A stretch of 64,000 nt of DNA from Stomorhina lunata (Eukaryota; Arthropoda; Insecta; Diptera; Rhiniidae). Shown here one piece after another: positions 1-12,005 of this stretch. Position 1 is the stretch's first letter. Every line of letters begins with the position of its first letter. The notes under the pieces were generated by a model. It did no database searches, had not been told where the DNA came from, and saw only the letters and a list, made by a program, of their open reading frames with translations. The position numbers were made by a program, and so were the translations under genes. The stretch is from NCBI GenBank assembly GCA_933228675.1, contig OW121740.1:160328486-160392485 (forward strand), read 5' to 3'.

Positions 1-229
1 TTAACCCCTTGACGTATTTCCACGAGTCTGACTCGTGGTACAAATTCTGTGCCTAAATGAATATCGCGAGTCTGACCCGTGGTACAATTTCTATGCCTAA
101 CATGATTATCACGAGTCTGACTCGTCTTGCGACTGTTCATAAGTATCAAAACTGGTTTGTTTCGTGCAAGTTGTATGCGAACAGTTGGAAGCGAACTTAG
201 TTGCACTAATTTATACGTCAAGGGGTTAA
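1..229. mobile_element. piggyBac-like MITE with TTAA target site
   Basis: The element opens with TTAACCCCTTGACGTA (1-16) and closes with its exact reverse complement (214-229), so it has perfect terminal inverted repeats that begin CCCC just inside a TTAA on each side. TTAA target duplication and C-rich ends are typical of the piggyBac superfamily. There is no coding capacity in about 230 bp, so this would be a non-autonomous MITE needing a transposase from elsewhere. Inside the left half sit three copies of a 17-bp palindrome (CACGAGTC, one central base, GACTCGTG) at 21-37, 65-81 (two changes) and 110-126 (one change), spaced 44 and 45 bp apart, each of the first two followed by a similar GGTACAA stretch. 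The element touches the first base of the window, so the left TTAA is seen only once. Confidence 0.8.
21..126. repeat. Three palindromic subterminal subrepeats in the MITE
   Basis: A ~45-bp subrepeat built around an odd palindrome CACGAGTCTGACTCGTG occurs at 21-37, 65-81 and 110-126. They sit only next to the left end. Subterminal palindromic repeats are candidate transposase-binding sites in DNA transposons; that role is inferred here. Confidence 0.7.
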
Positions 230-770
230 GATGTCATGTCGATGTAATGCTCAAATGTCAACCTGACTAATAGACGGAAGAATGAATTACTACTGTTTAT
301 GTGATAACTAAGATTTATTTGAGATACTTTAAGCTAGTTTTCGAACCAATATCATCATGAGTTCAAGGGTTTCAAAAATCAATACCATCTGCTCGCCATC
401 TCGATAATGTAGGGTATAACTAGAGAAGAATATAACTAAGCATATATGTTTGTTAGTATCTGTATATACATACTTGTCTATGTAAGAGCTTCAATATTTA
501 TTTGTTTGTGTGTATTCTATTTTTAGAAAATCTCAGAATTTGAAATAAAATATACGAAACCACAAGTTGTATAACAATCATTAAGTCAAGTGAGCCTTTA
601 GGATTTCATAATAATTAAGATTTAATTTTTTCTGTGTTGCCATTATACAACCTAATAGTACAACTGTTTCCGGCATGAGTTATGCTCCTCCTTCGACTTT
701 ATGGTTTATGTTATGCAGCAGCAGACAGTGAAGCAATTCTAAAAAAATTAAGGTAGGCATATATGTAAGG
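230..770. other. Unique AT-rich spacer, nothing recognised
   Basis: Non-repetitive AT-rich DNA with many stops in all frames. No gene, RNA or element is recognised. It ends at the first degenerate units of the 12-bp satellite. Confidence 0.6.
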
Positions 771-3700
771 CTATATCATAGTGTATGTCTTAGCCTATAT
801 CTTAGTCTATGTCTTAGTCTATGTCTTAGTCTATGTCTTAGTCTATGTCTTAGTCTATGTCTTAGTCTATGTCTTAGTCTATGTCTTAGTCTATGTCTTA
901 GTCTATGTCCTAGTCTATGTCTTAGTCTATGTCTTAGTCTATGTCTTAGTCTATGTCTTAGTCTATGTCTTAGTCTATGTCTTAGTCTATGTCTTAGTCT
1001 ATGTCTTAGTCTATGTCTTAGTCTATGTCTTAGTCTATGTCTTAGTCTATGTCTTAGTCTATGTCTTAGTCTATGTCTTAGTCTATGTCTTAGTCTATGT
1101 CTTAGTCTATGTCTTAGTCTATGTCTTAGTCTATGTCTTAGTCTATGTCTTAGTCTATGTCTTAGTCTATGTCTTAGTCTATGTCTTAGTCTATGTCTTA
1201 GTCTATGTCTTAGTCTATGTCTTAGTCTATGTCTTAGTCTATGTCATAGTCTATGTCTTAGTCTATGTCTTAGTCTATGTCTTAGTCTATGTCTTAATCT
1301 ATGTCTTAGTCTATGTCTTAGTCTATGTCTTAGTCTATGTCTTAGTCTATGTCTTAGTCTATGTCTTAGTCTATGCCTTAGTCTACGTCTTAGTCTATGT
1401 CTTAGTCTATGTCTTAGTCTATGTCTTAGTCTATGTCTTAGTCTATGTCTTAGTCTATGTCTATGTCTTAGTCTATGTCTTAGTCTATGTCTTAGTCTAT
1501 GTCTTAGTCTATGTCTTAGTCTATGTCTTAGTCTATGTCTTAGTCTATGTCTTAGTCTATGTCTTAGTCTATGTCTTAGTCTATGTCTTAGTCTATGTCT
1601 TAGTCTATGTCTTAGTCTATGTCTTAGTCTATGTCTTAGTCTATGTCTTAGTCTATGTCTTAGTCTATGTCTTAGTCTATGTCTTAGTCTATGTCTTAGT
1701 CTATGTCTTAGTCTATGTCTTAGTCTATGTCTTAGTCTATGTCTTAGTCTATGTCTTAGTCTATGTCTTAGTCTATGTCTTAGTCTATGTCTTAGTCTAT
1801 GTCTTAGTCTATGTCTTAGTCTATGTCTTAGTCTATGTCTTAGTCTATGTCTTAGTCTATGTCTTAGTCTATGTCTTAGTCTATGTCTTAGTCTATGTCT
1901 TAGTCTATGTCTTAGTCTATGTCTTAGTCTATGTCTTAGTCTATGTCTTAGTCTATGTCTTAGTCTATGTCTTAGTCTATGTCTTAGTCTATGTCTTAGT
2001 CTATGTCTTAGTCTATGTCTTAGTCTATGTCTATGTCTTAGTCTATGTCTTAGTCTATGTCTTAGTCTATGTCTTAGTCTATGTCTTAGTCTATGTCTTA
2101 GTCTATGTCTTAGTCTATGTCTTAGTCTATGTCTTAGTCTATGTCTTAGTCTATGTCTTAGTCTATGTCTTAGTCTATGTCTTAGTCTATGTCTTAGTCT
2201 ATGTCTTAGTCTATGTCTTAGTCTATGTCTTAGTCTATGTCTTAGTCTATGTCTTAGTCTATGTCTTAGTCTATGTCTTAGTCTATGTCTTAGTCTATGT
2301 CTTAGTCTATGTCTTAGTCTATGTCTTAGTCTATGTCTTAGTCTATGTCTTAGTCTATGTCTTAGTCTATGTCTTAGTCTATGTCTTAGTCTATGTCTTA
2401 GTCTATGTCTTAGTCTATGTCTTAGTCTATGTCTTAGTCTATGTCTTAGTCTATGTCTTAGTCTATGTCTTAGTCTATGTCTTAGTCTATGTCTTAGTCT
2501 ATGTCTTAGTCTATGTCTTAGTCTATGTCTTAGTCTATGTCTTAGTCTACGTCTTAGTCTACGTCTTAGTCTATGTCTTAGTCTATGTCTTAGTCTATGT
2601 CTTAGTCTATGTCTTAGTCTATGTCTTAGTCTACGTCTTAGTCTATGTCTTAGTCTATGTCTTAGTCTATGTCTTAGTCTATGTCTTAGTCTATGTCTTA
2701 GTCTATGTCTTAGTCTATGTCTTAGTCTATGTCTTAGTCTATGTCTTAGTCTATGTCTTAGTCTATGTCTTAGTCTATGTCTTAGTCTATGTCTTAGTCT
2801 ATGTCTTAGTCTATGTCTTAGTCTATGTCTTAGTCTATGTCTTAGTCTATGTCTTAGTCTATGTCTTAGTCTATGTCTTAGTCTATGTCTTAGTCTATGT
2901 CTTAGTCTATGTCTTAGTCTATGTCTTAGTCTATGTCTTAGTCTATGTCTTAGTCTATGTCTTAGTCTATGTCTTAGTCTATGTCTTAGTCTATGTCTTA
3001 GTCTATGTCTTAGTCTATGTCTTAGTCTATGTCTTAGTCTATGTCTTAGTCTATGTCTTAGTCTATGTCTTAGTCTATGTCTTAGTCTATGTCTTAGTCT
3101 ATGTCTTAGTCTATGTCTTAGTCTATGTCTTAGTCTATGTCTTAGTCTATGTCTTAGTCTATGTCTTAGTCTATGCCTTAGTCTATGTCTTAGTCTATGT
3201 CTTAGTCTATGTCTTAGTCTATGTCTTAGTCTATGTCTTAGTCTATGTCTTAGTCTATGTCTTAGTCTATGTCTTAGTCTATGTCTTAGTCTATGTCTTA
3301 GTCTATGTCTTAGTCTATGTCTTAGTCTATGTCTTAGTCTATGTCTTAGTCTATGTCTTAGTCTATGTCTTAGTCTATGTCTTAGTCTATGTCTTAGTCT
3401 ATGTCTTAGTCTATGTCTTAGTCTATGTCTTAGTCTATGTCTTAGTCTATGTCTTAGTCTATGTCTTAGTCTATGTCTTAGTCTATGTCTTAGTCTATGT
3501 CTTAGTCTATGTCTTAGTCTATGTCTTAGTCTATGTCTTAGTCTATGTCTTAGTCTATGTCTTAGTCTATGTCTTAGTCTATGTCTTAGTCTATGTCTTA
3601 GTCTATGTCTTAGTCTATGTCTTAGTCTATGTCTTAGTCTATGTCTTAGTCTATGTCTTAGTCTATGTCTTAGTCTATGTCTTAGTCTATGTCTTAGTCT

Positions 3701-4106
3701 ATGTCTTAGTCTATGTCTTAGTCTATGTCTTAGTCTATGTCTTAGTCTATGTCTTAGTCTATGTCTTAGTCTATGTCTTAGTCTATGTCTTAGTCTATGT
3801 CTTAGTCTATGTCTTAGTCTATGTCTTAGTCTATGTCTTAGTCTATGTCTTAGTCTATGTCTTAGTCTATGTCTTAGTCTATGTCTTAGTCTATGTCTTA
3901 GTCTATGTCTTAGTCTATGTCTTAGTCTATGTCTTAGTCTATGTCTTAGTCTATGTCTTAGTCTATGTCTTAGTCTATGTCTTAGTCTATGTCTTAGTCT
4001 ATGTCTTAGTCTATGTCTTAGTCTATGTCTTAGTCTATGTCTTAGTCTATGTCTTAGTCTATGTCTTAGTCTATGTCTATGCCTTAGCACATGTCTTAGT
4101 CTATTT
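771..4106. repeat. 12-bp satellite array 1, unit GTCTTAGTCTAT, ~278 copies
   Basis: About 3.3 kb of an almost perfect 12-bp tandem repeat with unit GTCTTAGTCTAT. The unit is itself two related hexamers, GTCTTA and GTCTAT, so it likely arose by duplication of a hexamer. At 1453-1470 and 2023-2040 an extra GTCTAT hexamer has slipped in (offset 570 bp), and again near the right edge (4069-4083). Scattered single-base variants exist (for example TATGCC at about 1374 and 3174, CTACGTC at about 1385, 2549, 2561, 2629). Because 12 is a multiple of three, two + frames and one - frame stay open for the whole array and give long false ORFs (Tyr-Val-Leu-Val and Arg-Leu-Arg-His repeats). Edge units are more diverged than the interior, as expected for unequal exchange. 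Confidence 0.97.
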
Positions 4107-5009
4107 CATGGACTATGTTTTTGTGACTTTCAAAAGTATTTGTATTTTTTTAGAAATTGTTGATCCACATTTTATACCGTTCTACCCCACTGTATGTATT
4201 TCATTCATTAATTCTTTTGCTTCTCTTGTTGTTTATGGCAAATAAATGAAGTACAATTACTTGAAATAATTTTTGTTGATATTAAATGATTTATTCGTAG
4301 TTTTGTTGTTTTTATTTTTGTTGTTGTTTGTTGTCGTGTTCTTTATTGCTCGTTGCCATTGTTGCTTGTCGTAAATAAGGACATACCAACTCAACGTCTT
4401 CATTTAAAGATGATACAGACAGAAGCATCTTCCATTTCAACTCCTGCCATCCCAGTTGCTGTTGGTGACGGGTTATTGTTTCAGGCATAATTTTTCTTCT
4501 CTTCATCCTCCACAATTTATATCCGTCAGGCCTTAAGAAAGAAAAGAAAAATTGCTAGGGATCTTTCGTCGGCTGTTTGCCTAAAAGTAGTCATTTATGA
4601 ATGGTTGACAACCAGTCAGGACAGACAATCAGAACGGACGGATGGACTGACAGACTCCATGTTAGGTTGGAAACTGAAAGTTGAGATTTTGATTAATTAA
4701 ATGTTATTTAAGTAAAAAAGAAATAATGATTCTTTTACCGTTTTGTGATTTAATAGCAAATTTTGTTAAATTAATTACCGCAATTAGTTGATGCCTATGG
4801 GATAGATGGACGGGATTGATACGGTTGAAGCGTGATTATTTAACTCTTTGAGTTAAGATTTTTTTATTTAGTTTTTTTGTTTTATATTACGTGAATTTTC
4901 TATTAATTAGATAATAAATTGTTAATAATTATTTGATTTGTTAATATCTATTTAGGTTAATATTTAATTTAATGAGATTGTGTAATTGGAAACTAATTAT
5001 TATTATATT
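4107..5009. other. Unique spacer with a small GGAC/GACA-rich patch
   Basis: Non-array DNA between the 12-bp satellite and the first 31-bp array. It holds the tentative - strand exon described separately and a short patch rich in GGAC, GGAT and GACA motifs at about 4617-4662, similar in wording to the microsatellite at 28905-29158. The right part (4680-5009) is simple AT-rich sequence. Confidence 0.5.
4387..4488 (-). CDS. Possible first coding exon of an unrecognised gene
   Basis: Reading the - strand from an ATG at 4488, 34 codons (MPETITRHQQQLGWQELKWK followed by MLLSVSSLNEDVEL) run to 4387 and stop exactly at a good fly-type donor, TTG|GTATGT (GT at 4386-4385). The stretch has a higher G+C content and more balanced amino acids (Trp, Glu, Gln, Leu) than the low-complexity frames elsewhere, which is why it stands out. 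The frame remains open past the donor to about 4312 and in-frame upstream to 4515, where another Met (with MKRRKI before this one) could also be the start. I do not recognise the protein and see no domain. It could equally be an old pseudo-exon or chance. A spliced transcript crossing 4387 would settle it. Confidence 0.25.
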
Positions 5010-7400
5010 TATAGGAATTTTTTCAAAATTTTTCTAATTTAATATGAAAGTTTTAAAGATGTTACTATTTTTATAGGAATATAGAAAAATTTTCAAAACT
5101 TCACTATTCTAATAGCAAATTTTCAAAATTTTTAAATTTTTGTAGGAAAAAATTTTAACATGTTATTTTTTTTATAGGAAAATTTTACTACTTATAGGAA
5201 AATTTTCAAAATTTTACTATTTTTATACGAAAATTTAAAAAATCTTACGTTTTTTGCTGGAAGATTTTCAAAATTTTAATATTTTTATCGGAAAATTTTA
5301 AAAATTTTCTTTTTTTATAGGAATATTTTAAATTTTTTTATAGGAAAATTTTCAAAATTTTACTATTTTTATAGGAAAATTTTCAAAATTTTACTATTTT
5401 TATAGGGAAATTTTTAAAATTTTACTATTTTTATAGGAAAATTTTCAAAATTTTACTATTTTTATAGGAAAATTTTCAAAATTTTACTATTTTTATAGGA
5501 AAATTTTCAAAATTTTACTATTTTTATAGGAAAATTTTCAAAATTTTACTATTTTTATAGGAAAATTTTCAAAATTTTACTATTTTTATAGGAAAATTTT
5601 CAAAATTTTACTATTTTTATAGGAAAATTTTCAAAATTTTACTATTTTTATAGGAAAATTTTCAAAATTTTACGATTTTTATAGGAAAATTTTCAAAATT
5701 TTACTATTTTTATAGGAAAATTTTCAAAATTTTACTATTTTTATAGGAAAATTTTCAAAATTTTACTATTTTTATAGGAAAATTTTCAAAATTTTACTAT
5801 TTTTGTCATAAGATTTTCAAAACTTTACTGTTTTTATAGGAATTTTTTTAGATGTTACTATTTTTATAGTAACATTTTAAAATTTGTTTTATTTTTATAG
5901 GAAAATTTTCAAAATTTTACTATTTTTGTAGGCAAGTTTTCAAAATTTTACTATTTTTATAGGAACATTTTCAAAATTTTACTATTTTTATAGAAAAATT
6001 TTCAAAATTTTACTATTTTTATAGGAAAATTTTCAAAATTTTCTATTTTTATAGGGAAATTTTCAAAATTTTACAATTTTTGTTTAGAATAGGAAATCGG
6101 AAAATTTTCAAAATAGGAAAATTTTCAAAATTTTACTAATTTTATAGGAAACTTTCAAAATTTCAATTTTTTATAGAAAAATTTTCAAAGTTTTTTATAG
6201 GAACATTTTTAAAATCTTACTATTTTTATAGGAACATTTTACAATTTTACTATTTTTATAGGAAAATTTTCAAAATTTTACTGTTTTTATAGGAAAATTT
6301 TAAAAATCTTATTATTTTTATAGGAAAGTTTTCAAAATTGTACTATTTTTGTAGAAAATTTTCAAAATTTTACTATTGTTATAGGAACATTTACAAAATT
6401 TTACTATTTTTATAGGAAAATTTGCAAAATTTTACTATTTTTATAGGAAAATTTTCAAAATTTTTCTATTTTTATAGGAAAATTTTCAAAATATTACTAT
6501 TTTTATAGGAGAATTTTCAAAATGTTACTATTTTTATAGGAAAATTTTCACAATTTTACTATTTTCATAAGAAATTTTTCAAAGATTTACTATTTTTATA
6601 GGAAAATTTTCAAAATTTTACTATTTTCATAAGAAAATTTTCAAAATTTTACTATTTTTATAGGAAAATTTTCAAAATTTTACTATTTTCATAAGAAAAT
6701 TTTCAAAATTTTACTATTTTTATAGGAAAATTTTCAAAATTTTACTATTTTTATAAGAAAATATTAAAATTTTTTATATTTTTATAGCGAAATGTTCAAA
6801 ATTTTACTAGTTTTACAGGAAAATTTTCAAAATTTTACTATTTTTATAGGAAAATTTTCAAAATTTTACTATTTTTATAGGAATATTTTCAAAATTTTAC
6901 TATTTTTATAGGAAAGTTTTCAAAATTTTTCTATTTTTATAGGAAAATTTTCAAAATTTTACTATTTTTGTAGGAAAATTTTCAAAATTTTACTATTTTT
7001 ATAGGAAAGTTATGAAAATTTTACTATTTTTATAGGAAAATTATGAAAATTTTACTATTTTTTTAGGAAAATTTTACTATTTTTATAGGAGAATTTTCAA
7101 AATGTTACTATTTTTATAGGAAAATTTTCAAAATTTTACTATTTTTATAGGAAAATTTTCAAAATTTTACTATTTTTATAGGAAAATTTTCAAAATTTTA
7201 CTGTTTTTATAGGAAAATTTTCAAAATTTTACTACTTTTATAGGAAAATTTTCAAATTTTTACTATTTTTATAGGAACATTTTTAATATTTTACTTTTTT
7301 TTTTAGGAAAATTTTCAAAATTTTACAATTTTTTTTTAAAGAATATTTTCAAAATTTTACAATTTTTTTTAAGAAAATTTTCAAAATTTTACTATTTTTT
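5010..7400 (+). repeat. 31-bp minisatellite, TTTTACTAT arm
   Basis: About 77 units of a 31-bp repeat whose parts are TTTTTATAGGAAAATTTT, a C, then AAAATTTTACTA. Central units (about 5340-5800) are nearly identical, edge units are diverged. At about 6564-6720 units with TTTTCATAAG alternate with units with TTTTTATAGG, making a 62-bp higher-order repeat repeated about three times. A disrupted stretch at about 6075-6125 contains a partial unit duplication. Confidence 0.95.
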
Positions 7401-8340
7401 TATTTTTATATGAATTTATATTCTAACAATTTTTAAATATATTCTTCTTTATTTATTTCCAGCAAATTCCTAAATTTTTCATCTAAAAATTTTAACCGCA
7501 GAAATACTTTAATTTGGTAAGTAATTTAAAATTTTCCATAAGTTACTATTTTTCTTTAACTATTGAACAAAAACTACTTATTTTGACTACCGTTTGGCAG
7601 TAGTTGTAACTAATAATGTGGTTTTTCCACAGTAGTTTTCCTTACATTTTACACTGAGAGTGTAAATATTACTTTTAGGTAATAAATGACAAATGACAGG
7701 TAATCATTTATCTAACCAAACCATACAATTACTCTTGACTTTACAACTGTCAGCCAGTAGTAGATACTTTTCGCAAGTAACTACGAGTCAATGATAAGTA
7801 AAACGCCAAACATAATTTTCGGTTGCCATTAGTATTTACTCCGATGTTCTCCTCCCCTGAATACTTCTTTTTGGCGTTTTAAAATATTTGTGGTGTGGTT
7901 TACATGTCAAAACCTTTGATGTTGTTTTATTTTAAATTTATTTAATTTTATTTTCGGCTCTTTATGTTAACTTTCCATACAAATGTTTTTACATTTTAAA
8001 GCAACTTAAAATTCAAATTTGTTTTGAAAAAAGAGGGCACTGGAGATGATGATGATGTCGGTTGGATGGTTTTTTCGCTTTTAGTGACAATTATGTTTAC
8101 ACAACATCTGAACTTTTTGATCTAAGTAATTGGTATGTTGGCTACTTTTTTGTTGGATTTTTTTTTTTTGAAATAGAAACTGTTTGTTTTCCTGAGATTA
8201 AGTGGCTTTAACTGAGTTAATGTAAGAAATTATTTCCTAGAAATTTTGTTAATACAAGTTAAGTTCAAAAAGTTTGTTCAGTTAATTTAACTCAATTTAG
8301 AAGTCATGATAACCACATAAATTAAACTGAAATTAAAGAT
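7401..8340. other. Unique spacer; weak exon-like piece at 7463-7516
   Basis: Non-repetitive AT-rich DNA. A pyrimidine-rich acceptor (ending at AG 7461-7462) is followed 54 nt later by a TTTG|GTAAGT donor at 7516/7517; only one of three frames is open and the residues are not distinctive. A short GATGATGATG run lies at about 8046. No gene is recognised. Confidence 0.4.
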
Positions 8341-9345
8341 TTGAATTTCCTATAAAAATAAGAAAATTTTACCTTCAAATTTTCCTAGGAAAGTTTTGAA
8401 AAATTTCTTACTAAATTAGAAATTTTTAAAAAAATTCCTATAAAAACAAGAAATGTTTTAAAGATTTTCTATGAAATTGGGAAAGTTTTGAACAACTTCC
8501 TATAAAATTAGGAAATTCTTGAAAGATTTTCGATAAATTAACAAATTTTCAATTTAAATTTTTGAAAAATTTTTTATAAAAATAAGAAATTTTTAAAAAA
8601 TTTACCAAAAAATTTCGAAAATTTTCCTATAAAAGTAAGAAATTTTTTAAAGATTTTTTATAAAAAAAGAAATTTTTGCAAAATTTCCCACAAAACTTTA
8701 AAAATTTTCCTATACAAATAAGAAATTTTTGAAAAATTTCCTATAAAAATAAGAAATTTTTGAAAAATTTACTATAAAAATAAGTAATTTTAGAAAAATT
8801 TCTATAAAAATAAAAAAAATTCTATAAAAATAGGAAATTTTTAAAATATTTCCTATAAAAATAAGAAATTTTTAAAAAATTTCCTATACAAATAAGAAAT
8901 TTTCGAAAAATGTTTGAAAATTTTTCTATTAAAATAATTAAAATTATAATTATAATAATTAATATATTCAAAAAATTCCTATAAAAATAAAAAATGTTTA
9001 AAAAGTTTCCTATAGAAATACGTATTTTTTTAATAATTTCCTATAAAAATAAGAAATTTTCGTAAAATTTCCTATTAAAACATACAATATTTAAAAAATT
9101 TCCTATAAAAAGAAGAAATTTTTGAAAAATTTCCTATGAAAATAAGAAATTTTTGAAAAATTTCCTATAAAAATAAGAAATTTTTGAAAAATTTCCTATG
9201 AAAATAAAAAATTTTTGAAAAATTTCCTATAAAAATAAAAAATTTTTGAAAAATTTCCTATAAAAATAAGAAATTTTTGAAAAATTTCCTATAAAAATAA
9301 GAAATTTATTAAAAATTGGAAATTTTATGGAAAATATTTAAAAAA
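8341..9345 (-). repeat. 31-bp minisatellite, inverted orientation
   Basis: Tandem units with core AAATTTCCTATAAAAATAAG, which is the reverse complement of the unit in the neighbouring array at 9390-12005. The left part is degenerate; units at about 9100-9300 are close to consensus. Periods vary slightly around 31 bp. Confidence 0.9.
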
Positions 9346-9389
9346 AATTATATTTTAAAGAAATGAAAAAATAAATTATTTAAAAATTA

Positions 9390-12005
9390 AAAGGAAAATT
9401 TTCAAAAAGTTCTTATTTTTATAGGAAATTTTTTAAAAATTGTTATTTTAATACGAAATTTTAAAAAAATTTCTTACTTTAAGTTTCTTAATTTTATAGG
9501 AGATTTCTTATTATTGTAGGAATTTTTTTAAAATTTTTAAAATTTTTTTCAGAAAATTTTTAGAAATTTCTTATATTTATAGAAATTTTTAAAAAATTTC
9601 TTGTTTTTATTGGAATTTTTTCCAAAATTTCTTATTTTCTACGAAATTTAAAAAAAATAGGAAATTTTTAAAAAATTTCTAATTTTTATAGGAAATTTTT
9701 CAAAAATTTCTTATTTTTACAGGAATTTTTTCAAAAGTTTCTGATTTTTATAGGAATTTTTCAAAAATTTCTTATTTTTATAGGAATTTTTTCAAAAATT
9801 TTTTATTTTTATAAAAAATTTTACAAAAATTTCTTATTTTTAAAGGAATTTTTTGAAAATTTTATTATCTTTATTGCGAATTTTTTGAAGAGGTTCTTAT
9901 TTTTATAGTAAATTTTTAAAAATGTCTTATTTTTACAGAAAATTTAAAAATATTTCTTATTTTTATAGGAAATTTTTCAAAAATTTCTTATTTTTATAGG
10001 AAGTTTTTCAAAAATTTCCTATTTTTATAGGAAATTTTTCAAAAATTTCTTATTTTTATAGGAAATTCTTTTAAAAAATTTCTTATTTTTATAGGAAATT
10101 TTTCAAAAATTTCTTATTTTTATTGGAAATTTTTCAAAAATTTCTTATTTTTATAGGAAATTTTTCAAAAATTTCTTATTTTTATAGGAAATTTTTCAAA
10201 AATTTCTTATTTTTATAGGAAGTTTTTCAAAAATTTTTTATTTTTATAGGAAATTTTTCAAAAATTTCTTATTTTTATAGGAAATTTTTCATAAATTTCT
10301 TATTTTTATAGGAAATTTTTGAAAAATTTCTTATTTTTATAGAAAATTTTTAAAAATTTTCTTATTTTTATAGGAAATTTTTAAAAAATTTCTTATTTTT
10401 ATAGGAAATTTTTCAAAAATTTCTTATTTTTATAGAAAATTTTTCAAAAATTTCTTATTTTTATAGGAAATTTTTCAAAAATTTCTTATTTTTATAGGAA
10501 ATTTTTCAAAAATTTCTTATTTTTATAGAAATTTTTCAAAAATTTCTTATTTTTATAGAAATTTTTCAAAAATTTCTTATTTTTATAGAAAATTTTTCAA
10601 AAATTTCTTATTTTTATAGGAAATTTTTCAAACATTTCTGATTTTTATAGGAAATTTTTCAAAAATTTCTTATTTTTATAGGAAATTTTTCAAAAATTTC
10701 TTATTTTTATAGGAAATTTTTCAAAAATTTCTTATTTTTATAGGAAATTTTCAACAATTTTTTATTTTTATAGGAATTTTTCAAAAATTTCTTATTTTTA
10801 TAGGAAATTTTTAAAAAATTTCTTATTTTTATAGGAAATTCTTTTAAAAAATTTCTTATTTTTATAGGAAATTTTTCAAAAATTTCTTATTTTTATTGGA
10901 AATTTTTCAAAAATTTCTTATTTTTATAGGAAATTTTTCAAAAATTTCTTATTTTTATAGGAAATTTTTCAAAAATTTCTTATTTTTATAGGAAGTTTTT
11001 CAAAAATTTTTTATTTTTATAGGAAATTTTTCAAAAATTTCTTATTTTTATAGGAAATTTTTCATAAATTTCTTATTTTTATAGGAAATTTTTGAAAAAT
11101 TTCTTATTTTTATAGAAAATTTTTAAAAATTTTCTTATTTTTATAGGAAATTTTTAAAAAATTTCTTATTTTTATAGGAAATTTTTCAAAAATTTCTTAT
11201 TTTTATAGAAAATTTTTCAAAAATTTCTTATTTTTATAGGAAATTTTTCAAAAATTTCTTATTTTTATAGGAAATTTTTCAAAAATTTCTTATTTTTATA
11301 GAAATTTTTCAAAAATTTCTTATTTTTATAGAAATTTTTCAAAAATTTCTTATTTTTATAGAAAATTTTTCAAAAATTTCTTATTTTTATAGGAAATTTT
11401 TCAAACATTTCTGATTTTTATAGGAAATTTTTCAAAAATTTCTTATTTTTATAGGAAATTTTTCAAAAATTTCTTATTTTTATAGGAAATTTTTCAAAAA
11501 TTTCTTATTTTTATAGGAAATTTTCAACAATTTTTTATTTTTATAGGAATTTTTCAAAAATTTCTTATTTTTATAGGAAATTTTTAAAAAATTTCTTATT
11601 TTTATAGGAAATTTTTAAAAAATTTCTTATTTTTATAGGAAATTTTTAAAAAATTTCTTATTTTTATAGAAAATTTTTCAAAAATTTCTTATATTTATAG
11701 GAAATTTTTCAAAAATTTCTTATTTTTATAGGAAATTTTTCAAAAATTTCTTATTTTTATAGGAATTTTTTCAAAAATTTTTTATTTTAATAGGAAGTTT
11801 TTAAAAAATTTCTTATTTTAATAGGAAGTTTTTAAAAAATTTCTTATTTTTATAGGAAATTTTTCAAAAATTTCTTATTTTTATAGGAAATTTTTCAAAA
11901 ATTTCTTATTTTTATAGGAAGATTTTCAAAAATTTTCTTATTTTTTTTAGGAAATTTTTCAAAAATTTCTTATTTTTAAAAGAAATTTTTTTATATGTTA
12001 TAGGA
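9390..12005 (+). repeat. 31-bp minisatellite, CTTATTTTTATAGG unit
   Basis: About 84 tandem units with core CTTATTTTTATAGGAAATTT followed by TTCAAAAATTT, period 31. The array contains a 773-bp internal tandem duplication (see separate entry). A-tracts and T-tracts in the unit recur at about 10-bp spacing, so 31 bp is close to three helical turns. Confidence 0.95.
10050..11600 (+). repeat. 773-bp tandem segmental duplication inside the 31-bp array
   Basis: Four private variants recur at the same distance: AATTCTTTTAAA at 10064 and 10837, CATAAATTTC at 10290 and 11063, AAACATTTCTGA around 10633 and 11406, and TTTCAACAATTT around 10751 and 11524. All are 773 bp apart, so about 25 subunits were duplicated as one block, recently enough that the copies look nearly identical. 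Exact ends lie at about 10050-10830 and 10825-11600. Confidence 0.9.

Noticed and set aside
781..4245. 1154-codon plus-strand and 948-codon minus-strand open frames
   Set aside because: They are translations of a 12-bp repeat (period divisible by three, no stop in those frames). No domain, no unique coding sequence beyond a short tail.
7661..7692. ACTTTTAG|GTAATA as a second ratchet point
   Set aside because: Pyrimidine tract is very short and the donor is poor; the nearby GACAG|GTAATC has none.
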